A stretch of DNA of 21,963 nucleotides. It comes from Comamonadaceae bacterium (GTDB lineage: Bacteria > Pseudomonadota > Gammaproteobacteria > Burkholderiales > Burkholderiaceae_C). Below, piece after piece: positions 1 through 7,902 of this stretch. Within the stretch, counting starts at the first letter, position 1. Each line of letters starts with the position of its first letter. The notes beneath the pieces were generated by a model, which saw only the letters and a program-made list of their open reading frames with translations, had not been told where the DNA came from and searched no databases. A program made the translations under genes and the position numbers. The stretch is taken from NCBI GenBank assembly GCA_947451445.1, contig CANFZJ010000013.1, forward strand, positions 1 to 21,963, given 5' to 3'.

Positions 1-28
1 GCGGCACAGGGCGGCGCAGCGTAAGTCC

Positions 29-46
29 TATAAATATTTCAGGGGA
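29..46 (+). promoter_or_regulatory. possible -10 box and Shine-Dalgarno ahead of the ferredoxin gene
   Basis: TATAAA at 29-34 resembles a -10 box, but no good -35 is visible 17 bp upstream. AGGGGA at 41-46 is a good ribosome-binding site six bases before an in-frame TTG at 53, which would extend the ferredoxin by 21 residues. The window edge prevents seeing whether another gene precedes. Weak evidence for the promoter; the Shine-Dalgarno is clear but its use is uncertain. Confidence 0.25.
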
Positions 47-115
47 CAGGGATTGTCGCCGCAAACCGAGCCCCCTTTGCAGCAGAGTGGCCTCCGACTA
101 AACTCAGCTTTACAT

Positions 116-421
116 ATGCATCCCACAGCAACCTGTTACAAAGCTTGCCTCGCCCCAGCGGCAGAGCACTTTGATGCCCCGCCCGATCGGCCTTTGCTGG
201 TGGCGGCGGAGCAGGCGGGTTTGTTGCTGGCCAGCTCTTGCCGCAACGGCACCTGTCGCACATGTATATGCCGCTTGCTCAGTGGGCAAGTAAGCTACCA
301 AATCGCATGGCCGGGCCTGAGTCTGGAAGAAAAGGCCGACGGCTACATCCTGCCCTGCGTGGCCTACCCGGCCTCCAACGTGGTGTTGCAAATGCCCGAG
401 CGGGCCGGACTCCCTTGGTAA
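116..421 (+). CDS. [2Fe-2S] plant-type ferredoxin
   Basis: Small electron carrier of 101 residues if started at the ATG at 116. The cluster-binding motif C-X4-C-X2-C is visible as C42, C47 and C50 (SSCRNGTCRTC), with the fourth ligand C81 in ILPC, which is the plant/vertebrate-type [2Fe-2S] pattern. No signal peptide or reductase domain is present, so it is a free-standing cytosolic ferredoxin. An alternative TTG start at 53 has a better ribosome-binding site (AGGGGA) but adds a low-information N-terminus; family length favours 116. It is the first gene of the cluster and ends 21 bp before the cyclase/ATPase gene. A P450-like gene follows further down, so a role as its electron donor is an attractive inference. 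No dedicated ferredoxin reductase gene is visible. Confidence 0.85.
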   Translation: MHPTATCYKACLAPAAEHFDAPPDRPLLVAAEQAGLLLASSCRNGTCRTCICRLLSGQVSYQIAWPGLSLEEKADGYILPCVAYPASNVVLQMPERAGLPW

Positions 422-442
422 AAGACCGCACGAGACCCACCC

Positions 443-3400
443 GTGAACAACTTTGAAACCAGCGCTTTAACGCTCACGGTTCAGCTGGATGGCATGGTCA
501 TCACCATGGCGCTGTCCGATGGTCGCGCGCTGGGCCGCATTGCCAGCATGCCCCTGGCCACCGGTGTTTTGCAAGCCTTTACCGAGCCTTGCCCCGCCTA
601 CGCCGCCGCGCCCCAAGGGTATGGGACCGACCTGTTTACCCAGCTGTTTCCCGAAGCCGTCCGCCAGACGCTGCTGCACAGCCCGTCGCGTGGAATCAGC
701 CTGCAACTGGACGCCAGCCTGCTGGGTATTGCCTGGGAACTGGCCTTTGATGGCAACCACTACCTGGGCGAAAAGTTTCAGATCGCCCGGCGCATCCTGT
801 CCGATGCCACGCTGCAGCCCGCCCCCCGTGTAGACCAGCACCGGGAAACACTCCAGGTGCTGCTGCTGCACGGCAGCGGCTGCACCCCCGCACACATGGC
901 GTACGCCAGCGGACTGGCCGCCCGGCTGCAAGACGCCGAAGGCTTGGTAACCACCACCCTGCAAGCCCATACGCTGGAACGGGCCCAGCTGCTGCGCGAG
1001 GCCGACGCCCATGACGTGGTGCACTGCATCGGCCCGATGGACACGCCCCTGCCCGGCCAAGACACGACCGCCCGCCCCTCCATGACGTGGCATGACCTGG
1101 CCCGCCAGTCCAAAACAGCACAGCTGCTGGTGTACGACAACGCCGCAGGGCCCGTCCAACACCGGCACGCCCAGACGACTTGGCTGCACACCGCATGCAG
1201 GCGGGGTGCCCCCGTACTGGTGTTGGCCGACCCCAGCGGCACGCCCGGCCACCTGGATTGCCTGCTGGCGCTGTACCGCAGCCTGTCCCGTGGCGCTACG
1301 CTGGGGGTCGCCGTGCACCAGTCCAAGGCAGACCGGCTGCACAGCTCGGACACCAGCGGCCGCCGCTGGGCCCCCACGCTGTACGGCGATGCCGCACTGG
1401 TGCTGCAGCCCGCTGCCGACCGCCCCGTGCTGGGCGACCACCTGCGCCAGGTCACCGCCATGTTCTGCGATCTGGTGGACTCCACCCGGCTGCTGGGCGT
1501 ATGGGGCGCAGAGCGCTACAGCGACATGTTGGACAGCTACCACGCCGCCTGCGCAGGCATCGTGGCGCGCTGGGGTGGCGTGTCGGACAACCCGCAAGGC
1601 GACGACGGCATGATGTGCTACTTCGGCATTCCGCTGGCCTACGAGGACTCGGTAGCGCGCGCGCTGCGGGCCGGGCTGGAGATTTTGCAGGCCGTCGCCC
1701 AGCTGGGCGTGCAGGTGCGCATCGGCGTGGTCACTGGCAATGTGGTGGTCAAAGCCGGGCAACCCATCGGCGTATCACTGCACTTGGCGGCGCGGCTGCA
1801 GTCCATCGCACGGCCTGGCACGCTGGTCGCCAGCGACTCGACCCGGCAGATCGTGAAAGACAAGTTTGTCTTCGAGCAACTCAACGCACTCCCCCAACTG
1901 AAGGGCTTTGCACTGGAAACCACGGCCTACGTGGTACTGGGCGAGACACAAGACCGCGCCATTCCCTGGCGCGACGGAGCCCCGGCACGCACCCCGTTTG
2001 TCGGCCGCGACGCAGAGCTGCGCCTGATCGAGGCCGATTGGGCGCAGGTCAAAGCCGGTGGCCTGCAGTCGGTACTGGTGTCGGGCGAAGCGGGCATGGG
2101 CAAATCACGGCTGGTCAATGAGTTCCGCCGAGGGCTCGCAGTCCGCAGCTACAGCGCAGTGGAATGCCGCTGCACACCCGCGCACGCGCACAGCCCATTC
2201 CACCCCTTGATTGAACTGCTGCGCCACCGGCTGCGGCTGCAGGGCGATGACGCGGCCAGCCACAAAATCGACAAAATCCGCAGCCACCTCCCCGCCGAGC
2301 TGACCGCCGACGATGGCTTGACGCTGGTAGCCGCCTTGCTGTCCGTACCCACCGACGGGCTGCTGCCGCCGCCCAAACTGTCGGCCGAGCGCCAACGCCA
2401 GCGCACCCTGGACGTACTGGTCGCCTGGCTGCTGCACGAAACCCGCAAAGGCCCGGTCTGCCTGGTACTGGAAGACCTGCAGTGGATCGACCCGTCCACC
2501 AAAGAGTTCGTTTTGCGCGTCGTCGCCGAGGCCACCCAGGCCCCGCTGCTGCTGCTGGTCACGCTGCGCACCGAGCAGCCCCCTCCGCACGACCCCGGCT
2601 TTGCCGTCCACGAGGTGCCGCTCAAAGGCCTGTCGGCTGAGGCTACGCGGGCCATGATCCTGTCCGCCTGCGGCCCGGCCAGCGTGCCCGGTGAAATGGT
2701 TCAGCTGCTGGCAGACAAAGCCGACGGTGTGCCGCTGTTCATTGAAGAGTCGGCCCGCATGGTGGTAGACCTGGGGGTGCAGGCCCACAGCGCAGACGCG
2801 GCCCTGGTCGCCCGGTTTGCCGTGCCCACCACCATCCAGGGCCTACTCATGGCCCGGCTGGACCGTCTGGCCAGCGCCAAACAGGTCGCCCAGGTGGGGG
2901 CCACCATTGGCCGCGAATTCTCGCTGCCCCTGCTGCAAGCGATATTGGCCCACGAAACCTCACCCATTGGGCTGAACCACCTGCCCGCCCAACTCGCCGC
3001 CCTGGTGCGCTCCGGCCTGGTGGTCGAAAAAGGTGCCGCCACCCACGCCAGCTACTACTTCAAGCATGCGCTGGTGCGCGACGCGGCCTATGGCTCTCTG
3101 TGGGAACGCGACCGCAAACGCCTGCACCGGACCATCGCCAACGTCGTGCGCGAGCAGTTCCTGGACCTGGCCCACAACGAACCCGAACTGCTGGCCTACC
3201 ACTTTGCCCAGTCCGGCAACGACGCCCAGGCACTGGAATACTGGGAACGCGCCGCCCGCCGCGCCGCAGGCCGCTCGGCCCATATGGAAGCGATCAACCA
3301 TCTGCGCAACGGCCTGGGCCTGCTGACGCGCCTCCCCCCTGCCCCTGAGCGGGAGCGCACCGAACTCCGTTTGCAACTGATGCTGGCCGGGCAACTCATC

Positions 3401-4543
3401 ACCACGCAGGGCTACGGAGCCGACCCCGTGGGCCTGGCCTACGAACGGGCCGCCGAACTCTGCCAACGGGCCGGCGACGAAAACGCCCAACTCAAAACCC
3501 TGCTGGGCCTGGAGGGCTACCACTTCATGCGCGCCGACTTTGGCCGCGCCCATGTCATTGCCCGGCAAACGTCGGCCATGCTGGGCCCGACCGCCGAGCC
3601 CGCACGCAAGATCCAGCTGCAATGGGCGATAGGCAACATCCTGTTCCACCAAGGCGAATTCAACGCGGCCACCGCCCTGTTTGACACGTGCCTGAGCGCC
3701 TACGACCCCCTACAGCACCACCCCAACATGGTGCAAGACCCTGGCGTGATGTGCCTGAGCTACGGAGCCTGGGCGCTCTGGGCCGCAGGCAAGCCCGACC
3801 AAGCCCTGGCCCGCGCCCAACAGGGCGTGGCCCTGGCCGAGCAGCTGGAGCACAAGTTCAGCATGGGTGCGGCGCTGGCGTTTTGCGCATCGGTCCAGCT
3901 GCTGCGCGGCGAAACCCTGCAAGCGCTGCAAACCGCCCAGCGCGCCCTCGACATCTGCCAGGAAGGCGGCTTTGTGGTCTGGCTGGCCTACGCACAGCTG
4001 CTGGTGGGCAGCGCCATGACCGAACTGGCCGACCCCCATGCCGGAGCCGAAAAAATGCGCCAGGCTTACAGCCTATGGGTATCGACCGGCGCGGTCGTCA
4101 CCCGCCCCCTGTACCTAGCCCTGCAAGCCGAAGGCCTGGCCCGCGCCGACCGCCCCGACGAAGGCCTGGCCGTGCTGGCCGAGGCGTTTGAGCTGCTCAG
4201 TCGGGTGCAAGAACACTATTACGAGGCCGAGGTGCGCCGCCTGACGGGCGACCTCATCCTGCAGTCCGCCGCACAACACGGCCACGACCGCAGTCTGGAA
4301 GCACAGCACTGGCTGGAAGGCGCACTGGCCTTCGCCCACACCCACCAGCACGCGGGGGCTGCCCTGCGCAGCGCCACCAGCCTGGCCCGCCTGTGGGCCT
4401 CGCAAGGGCGGCAGCCAGACGCCTACCGTGTCCTCAAAATAGAGTATGACAAGGTAACAGAAGGTTTCTACACTCGCGACGTTCAGGTGGCGAATGCCCT
4501 GCTGGCCGCGCTCCAGCCAGCCCACACCACCACACCCGCGTAG
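443..4543 (+). CDS. multidomain signalling protein: degenerate CHAT-like domain, class III nucleotide cyclase, AAA/STAND ATPase, TPR repeats
   Basis: 1366 residues, GTG start without a strong ribosome-binding site (next in-frame ATG at 494). Residues about 80-330 resemble a CHAT (caspase-like) domain: the W98-E-L element, a DVVHCIGP strand (191-198) and the terminal GDAALVL strand. The catalytic His position is P198 and the Cys position is A235, so protease activity is not expected. Residues about 335-500 are a class III adenylate/guanylate cyclase domain with metal Asp candidates D343 and D387 and the transition-state Arg R451; the usual Asn is H447. An ATPase domain follows, with Walker A G548-EAGMGKS555 and Walker B LVLED (E677-D678), then about 450 residues of TPR-like helices with typical YWERAARRAA elements. 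The cyclase-ATPase-TPR arrangement is common in proteobacteria; a CHAT-like N-terminus is not one I recognise as standard. It lies inside a redox gene cluster, suggesting a sensor or controller role. Domain calls are firm except CHAT, which is by motif only. Confidence 0.85.
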   Translation: MNNFETSALTLTVQLDGMVITMALSDGRALGRIASMPLATGVLQAFTEPCPAYAAAPQGYGTDLFTQLFPEAVRQTLLHSPSRGISLQLDASLLGIAWELAFDGNHYLGEKFQIARRILSDATLQPAPRVDQHRETLQVLLLHGSGCTPAHMAYASGLAARLQDAEGLVTTTLQAHTLERAQLLREADAHDVVHCIGPMDTPLPGQDTTARPSMTWHDLARQSKTAQLLVYDNAAGPVQHRHAQTTWLHTACRRGAPVLVLADPSGTPGHLDCLLALYRSLSRGATLGVAVHQSKADRLHSSDTSGRRWAPTLYGDAALVLQPAADRPVLGDHLRQVTAMFCDLVDSTRLLGVWGAERYSDMLDSYHAACAGIVARWGGVSDNPQGDDGMMCYFGIPLAYEDSVARALRAGLEILQAVAQLGVQVRIGVVTGNVVVKAGQPIGVSLHLAARLQSIARPGTLVASDSTRQIVKDKFVFEQLNALPQLKGFALETTAYVVLGETQDRAIPWRDGAPARTPFVGRDAELRLIEADWAQVKAGGLQSVLVSGEAGMGKSRLVNEFRRGLAVRSYSAVECRCTPAHAHSPFHPLIELLRHRLRLQGDDAASHKIDKIRSHLPAELTADDGLTLVAALLSVPTDGLLPPPKLSAERQRQRTLDVLVAWLLHETRKGPVCLVLEDLQWIDPSTKEFVLRVVAEATQAPLLLLVTLRTEQPPPHDPGFAVHEVPLKGLSAEATRAMILSACGPASVPGEMVQLLADKADGVPLFIEESARMVVDLGVQAHSADAALVARFAVPTTIQGLLMARLDRLASAKQVAQVGATIGREFSLPLLQAILAHETSPIGLNHLPAQLAALVRSGLVVEKGAATHASYYFKHALVRDAAYGSLWERDRKRLHRTIANVVREQFLDLAHNEPELLAYHFAQSGNDAQALEYWERAARRAAGRSAHMEAINHLRNGLGLLTRLPPAPERERTELRLQLMLAGQLITTQGYGADPVGLAYERAAELCQRAGDENAQLKTLLGLEGYHFMRADFGRAHVIARQTSAMLGPTAEPARKIQLQWAIGNILFHQGEFNAATALFDTCLSAYDPLQHHPNMVQDPGVMCLSYGAWALWAAGKPDQALARAQQGVALAEQLEHKFSMGAALAFCASVQLLRGETLQALQTAQRALDICQEGGFVVWLAYAQLLVGSAMTELADPHAGAEKMRQAYSLWVSTGAVVTRPLYLALQAEGLARADRPDEGLAVLAEAFELLSRVQEHYYEAEVRRLTGDLILQSAAQHGHDRSLEAQHWLEGALAFAHTHQHAGAALRSATSLARLWASQGRQPDAYRVLKIEYDKVTEGFYTRDVQVANALLAALQPAHTTTPA

Positions 4544-4581
4544 ACAAAGCAGCACCCAGGGGCTGCCCACCAGGAGCAGCC

Positions 4582-6366
4582 ATGGCCCCCCTACTCGACA
4601 CATTTGACGCAGCCAGCCATTCCGCGTCCCAGCAAACCCGCCTGCTGTACCGCTGGCTCAGTAGCGAACAGCAACGGCCCGCGCTGTACCAAGAGCTGGC
4701 ACACGCGCAGCGGATACTGCACTTCACCAGCCGGGCCGACACCAAGTTTCGTGCCACCGACCCCGGTGACTCCACCTTCCACCAGCAGGTCTACCTGCTC
4801 ACCAACCCTGCCCATATCCAGCGCGCACTGACCGACAGCGCAGCCTTCAGCAACCGGCCCTACCTGGCCTTGGGCAGCGGCACCTTCATGCTGGGGCTGG
4901 ACAAAGACCAGCCCAGCCCCCGCCAGGACGAGCACCTGGCACAGCGCACGCTGGCCATGACCGTCTTCAAATACAGCCCGGGCCCCATCGCGGTGCTGTC
5001 CCAGGCGGCATTCAAAGTGGCGTCGGTACTGCCGCTCAAAACCCGCCAGTTCGACCTGGTGTACTTAGCCGAACAGGCAGCGCTGCGCTTCGTGGGCTTT
5101 TTGTTCGGCTTCGCCCAGTCGGACATTGGCCTGCTGGAGCAAAGCATGCGCAAAGCCTACCGGGGCCTGAACTACCAAATTCTGGGCCGCCACTTTGCCA
5201 CCAGCCCCGGCACGCTGCCCGAGGCCGTAGCCGCCATGGGCGCGTTGCTGGTGCGCAGCGCCCAATTGATCGACCAATACCAAGCCCCCATTACCGAAAA
5301 AGAATGCGATGACCGCCAGGCCCTGGACAAAGAGCTGCAAGAACTGCAGGCCTTTCACCCCGCGCTCACCGGCTTTGAACCGGTGCTGCAACGGCTGGCC
5401 AAGTGCGCATCGCCCTATTCCGGCACCGAGCTGGCCGCGTTTGTGGTGGGCGCCATCACCGGCATTATTGGCAACGTACAGGCCAGCATCAGCATCGCCA
5501 TCGGCCAGTTTTTTGCCCTGCGGCGCATGGATGCAGCCAAGGCCGCCGCACTGCAGCTGACAACCCACCCCGCCGACACCACCCTGGCCGCCATGGTTAC
5601 GGACGTACTGCGCCAGCAACCACCCGTGCCATTCTTGGCCCGAGAGCTACGCACGGCAGTCACCTTTGGCGACACCACCATCCCCGCCGGGGCCATCGCC
5701 ATCCTGGCCATGGGTGCCGCCACACCAGGTGACGCCAGCCTCATCTTTGGCGGCACGCCGGGCGACCACCTGCACCAGTGCCTGGGCCAGCACATCGCCA
5801 CGCCCCTGGTCTGCGCCGTGGTGCAACAGGTGCTGCTGTTACCCGGCCTGGCCCAGACGCTGGACGAGGTCACCGGGGCCGTGCGCCCGCTGGAAAAAGA
5901 CGGCGGTTTCAGCTGCGTCCGCTACCCGCTGCAGTTCACCGTGGACAAACGCACCATCCAGCAGCCACTGAACGTGGTGATGCCCATCAAAAAACCGGTC
6001 GCCGAGCACGCCGAGGCGCTAAAAAAAGTCATCGCCTACGGCGCGCCGCGCATCGAACTGCGGCTAGAGCAGTCGCGCCACGTGCACTTTGCCTGGTTCG
6101 AGTTCATGGACAACGACAACCTGCTGGCCCTGCACACCGTGTTTGATGGCGACTTTGACGCCTACATCGAACACTTTGCGTTGCAGATCGGCCCGCTGTT
6201 TGACCTGCTGCTGGAGCACATCGAAGGCGCGCCGCCGCTGCCCGTGGCCAAATTCCCCAAAGAATTCATCGACACCATCCGCCGCTACAACCGCCCCCCG
6301 GCAGGCCGCTACTTCTACAGCGCCTACCCGATGCAAACGGTAGACAAAATCAAGGGAGCCGCATGA
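4582..6366 (+). CDS. cytochrome P450-like haem protein with C-terminal alpha/beta extension
   Basis: 594 residues; ATG with AGGAGC seven bases or so upstream. The first ~460 residues read as a divergent P450: a C-helix HLAQR (H-X3-R), a D341-VLR344 in place of ExxR followed by PP, the usual beta-strand region (IPAGAIAILAMGAA), and a haem-thiolate segment GDHLHQCLGQHIA with candidate ligand C400, H398 at -2 and G402 at +2. The canonical Phe and Gly at -7 and -4 are P393 and H396, and an FGG lies four residues too far upstream. The I-helix region (GAITGIIGNVQAS) lacks the acid-Thr pair used for oxygen activation. The last ~125 residues (HVHFAWFEFMDNDNLLAL, FDGDFDAYIEHF) look like a dimeric alpha/beta-barrel type domain, an inference from pattern only. 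No signal peptide. Its stop overlaps the DyP start, so the two are probably made together. A peroxygenase-like or non-oxygenase role is possible. Confidence 0.75.
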   Translation: MAPLLDTFDAASHSASQQTRLLYRWLSSEQQRPALYQELAHAQRILHFTSRADTKFRATDPGDSTFHQQVYLLTNPAHIQRALTDSAAFSNRPYLALGSGTFMLGLDKDQPSPRQDEHLAQRTLAMTVFKYSPGPIAVLSQAAFKVASVLPLKTRQFDLVYLAEQAALRFVGFLFGFAQSDIGLLEQSMRKAYRGLNYQILGRHFATSPGTLPEAVAAMGALLVRSAQLIDQYQAPITEKECDDRQALDKELQELQAFHPALTGFEPVLQRLAKCASPYSGTELAAFVVGAITGIIGNVQASISIAIGQFFALRRMDAAKAAALQLTTHPADTTLAAMVTDVLRQQPPVPFLARELRTAVTFGDTTIPAGAIAILAMGAATPGDASLIFGGTPGDHLHQCLGQHIATPLVCAVVQQVLLLPGLAQTLDEVTGAVRPLEKDGGFSCVRYPLQFTVDKRTIQQPLNVVMPIKKPVAEHAEALKKVIAYGAPRIELRLEQSRHVHFAWFEFMDNDNLLALHTVFDGDFDAYIEHFALQIGPLFDLLLEHIEGAPPLPVAKFPKEFIDTIRRYNRPPAGRYFYSAYPMQTVDKIKGAA

Positions 6367-7766
6367 TGGCCCTGGGCAAAACCGCCATCCAGAAGCTGGT
6401 GGTCAACGGCTACAAATTCGACCACTGCCGCTATCTGCTGCTGACCGTGCAGCAGCCCGACGCCACCCGCCAGTTTCTGCGCGCCCTGCTGGACGGCGGC
6501 TGGCTGGTGTCCGCCGACACGTCGCAAGACGACATCCACCAGCGCGCTCCGCAGCGCTGCCCGGTCAGCATCGGCCTCAGCTTTGCCGGCCTGCAACAAC
6601 TCGGCCTGCCCACCACCTACCAGCGCATCCTGCAAGACCGCGCCCCGGCCTTTACCCAGGGCGCACCGCGCCGCGCCGCGCACCGCCTGGCCGACACCGG
6701 CCCCAGCGCGGCCGAGCTGTGGGACGGCGCCTTTGCGCCCCACGCCGCCCACGTGCTGCTGGCCCTGCACGCCGACAGCCGGGCCGCGCTGGACGCCCAC
6801 CACGCTACGCTGCAAACCCTCAGCGGCAGCGCCTTTGCCGCGCCAGGCTGGCAAACCCCGCTGCACGGCCAGCACCTGGCGCACCACACCCAGGCCCGGC
6901 GCGTGCACTTCGGCTTTCTGGACGGCATTACCAACCCGCTGATAACCGGCATCCACCCGCACCGCCAGCCGCCCGAGGGCCAGGTGGTGCCGGTCAAATA
7001 CCACGCACCGGGCGAATTCCTGCTGGGCCACCCCAACGACGAGGACTACAACCACTGGCTGCTCGCCTCCGAGGCCGCGCCGGTGCGGCGGTTTTTTGCC
7101 GACAGCAGCTTTTCGGTGTTTCGCAAAATGCAGCAGCACGAGGTGGCGTTTCGCGACTTTGTCGCCCAGACCGCCGCCACCCTGCAACGCCCGCCAGAAT
7201 ACGTGCGCGCCAAGCTGCTGGGCCGCTGGGACGACGGCCAGGTGGTCAGCGCCAGCGCGCCCGACACCCCACCGGGCCACACGCCCCGCAGCAACGCCGG
7301 GCTGAACGACCTCGACTTCAGCCTGGACACACAAGGCCTGGGCTGCCCCTTTGGCGCCCACATCCGCCGCATGAACCCGCGCAGCGACCCGGTGGTGCCG
7401 TTCCGTAAACGCACACTGCTGCGCCGGGGCATCCCCTACGGCCCGGCGTTTTCAGACGCCACCGCCCACGAAGAACGCGGCCTGCTCGGCCTGTTCTTCT
7501 GCGCCAGCCTGGAAGACCAGTTTGAACATTTGGTGGCCGAATGGGGCAACAAAAACCCCTTCGGCACCGCCATCCGGGGCGACGCCAAAGACCCGATCGT
7601 CGGCAACCACGAAGGCCACGGCGGCAGCTTCGACATTCCCGGCGGCACCGCGGTCACCGGCTTCACCCCGTTCGTCACCACCCGGGGCACGCTGTACACC
7701 CTGTTCCCCAGCCTGCCAGCACTGGGCATGCTGGCAGACGGCATTACCGACCAAAACAGCCTTTAG
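6363..7766 (+). CDS. DyP-type (dye-decolorizing) haem peroxidase
   Basis: 467 residues; the ATG overlaps the TGA of the P450-like gene (ATGA) and is preceded by GGGAG, indicating translational coupling. The family hallmark GXXDG is present as G184-FLDG188 with catalytic D187. The proximal haem histidine is H333 in GAHIRRMNPR, and an Arg-rich LLRRGIPYG segment (R354/R355) carries the likely distal arginine. DyPs use hydrogen peroxide to oxidise dyes, phenolics or other bulky donors. There is no Tat or Sec signal, and no encapsulin gene nearby, so it is expected in the cytoplasm. The length and the HIRRMNPR/RRGIPYG motifs fit the longer, more active DyP classes rather than EfeB. The last four codons and the TAG stop lie within a dispersed 55-bp repeat. 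Assignment is firm; the physiological substrate is unknown. Confidence 0.93.
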   Translation: MMALGKTAIQKLVVNGYKFDHCRYLLLTVQQPDATRQFLRALLDGGWLVSADTSQDDIHQRAPQRCPVSIGLSFAGLQQLGLPTTYQRILQDRAPAFTQGAPRRAAHRLADTGPSAAELWDGAFAPHAAHVLLALHADSRAALDAHHATLQTLSGSAFAAPGWQTPLHGQHLAHHTQARRVHFGFLDGITNPLITGIHPHRQPPEGQVVPVKYHAPGEFLLGHPNDEDYNHWLLASEAAPVRRFFADSSFSVFRKMQQHEVAFRDFVAQTAATLQRPPEYVRAKLLGRWDDGQVVSASAPDTPPGHTPRSNAGLNDLDFSLDTQGLGCPFGAHIRRMNPRSDPVVPFRKRTLLRRGIPYGPAFSDATAHEERGLLGLFFCASLEDQFEHLVAEWGNKNPFGTAIRGDAKDPIVGNHEGHGGSFDIPGGTAVTGFTPFVTTRGTLYTLFPSLPALGMLADGITDQNSL

Positions 7767-7807
7767 CGCATATTTCACCTGCGCAAGCAGCTATAAAACA
7801 TATAGCA
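7753..7807 (-). repeat. 55-bp dispersed intergenic repeat, copy A
   Basis: Read on the minus strand it begins TGCTATATGTTTTATAGCTG and ends GCTAAAGGCTGTTTT. It contains a small hairpin GCTATA/TATAGC. It aligns without gaps to the copies at 8706, 10221 and 14673. It covers the 3' end and stop codon of the DyP gene and lies between two genes on the same strand. Confidence 0.85.
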
Positions 7808-7902
7808 TCCATCACCACCATCCACAAGGGTATGCTGGGCAAAACTGGGGCGGCGGCAGGGTCTGGGATATAAAACGCACTCCCCTTCCCCCCACACAAA
7901 AT

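Noticed and set aside
467..1762. 431-aa open frame on the minus strand
   Set aside because: Antisense shadow of the CHAT/cyclase gene. The translation is low-complexity and rich in Gly/Gln/His/Val with no family motif, while the plus-strand frame has clear domains.
1..7766. Encapsulin or phage-defence island reading of the first cluster
   Set aside because: DyP is often cargo of encapsulins, and CHAT and STAND domains occur in defence systems. However, no encapsulin shell gene, nuclease, transposase or phage gene is in the window, the CHAT catalytic residues are lost, and no toxic effector is evident.
7522..7902. 127-residue N-terminal extension of the dioxygenase frame
   Set aside because: It overlaps the DyP coding sequence in another frame and crosses the repeat. 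Dioxygenase homology begins at the ATG at 7903.
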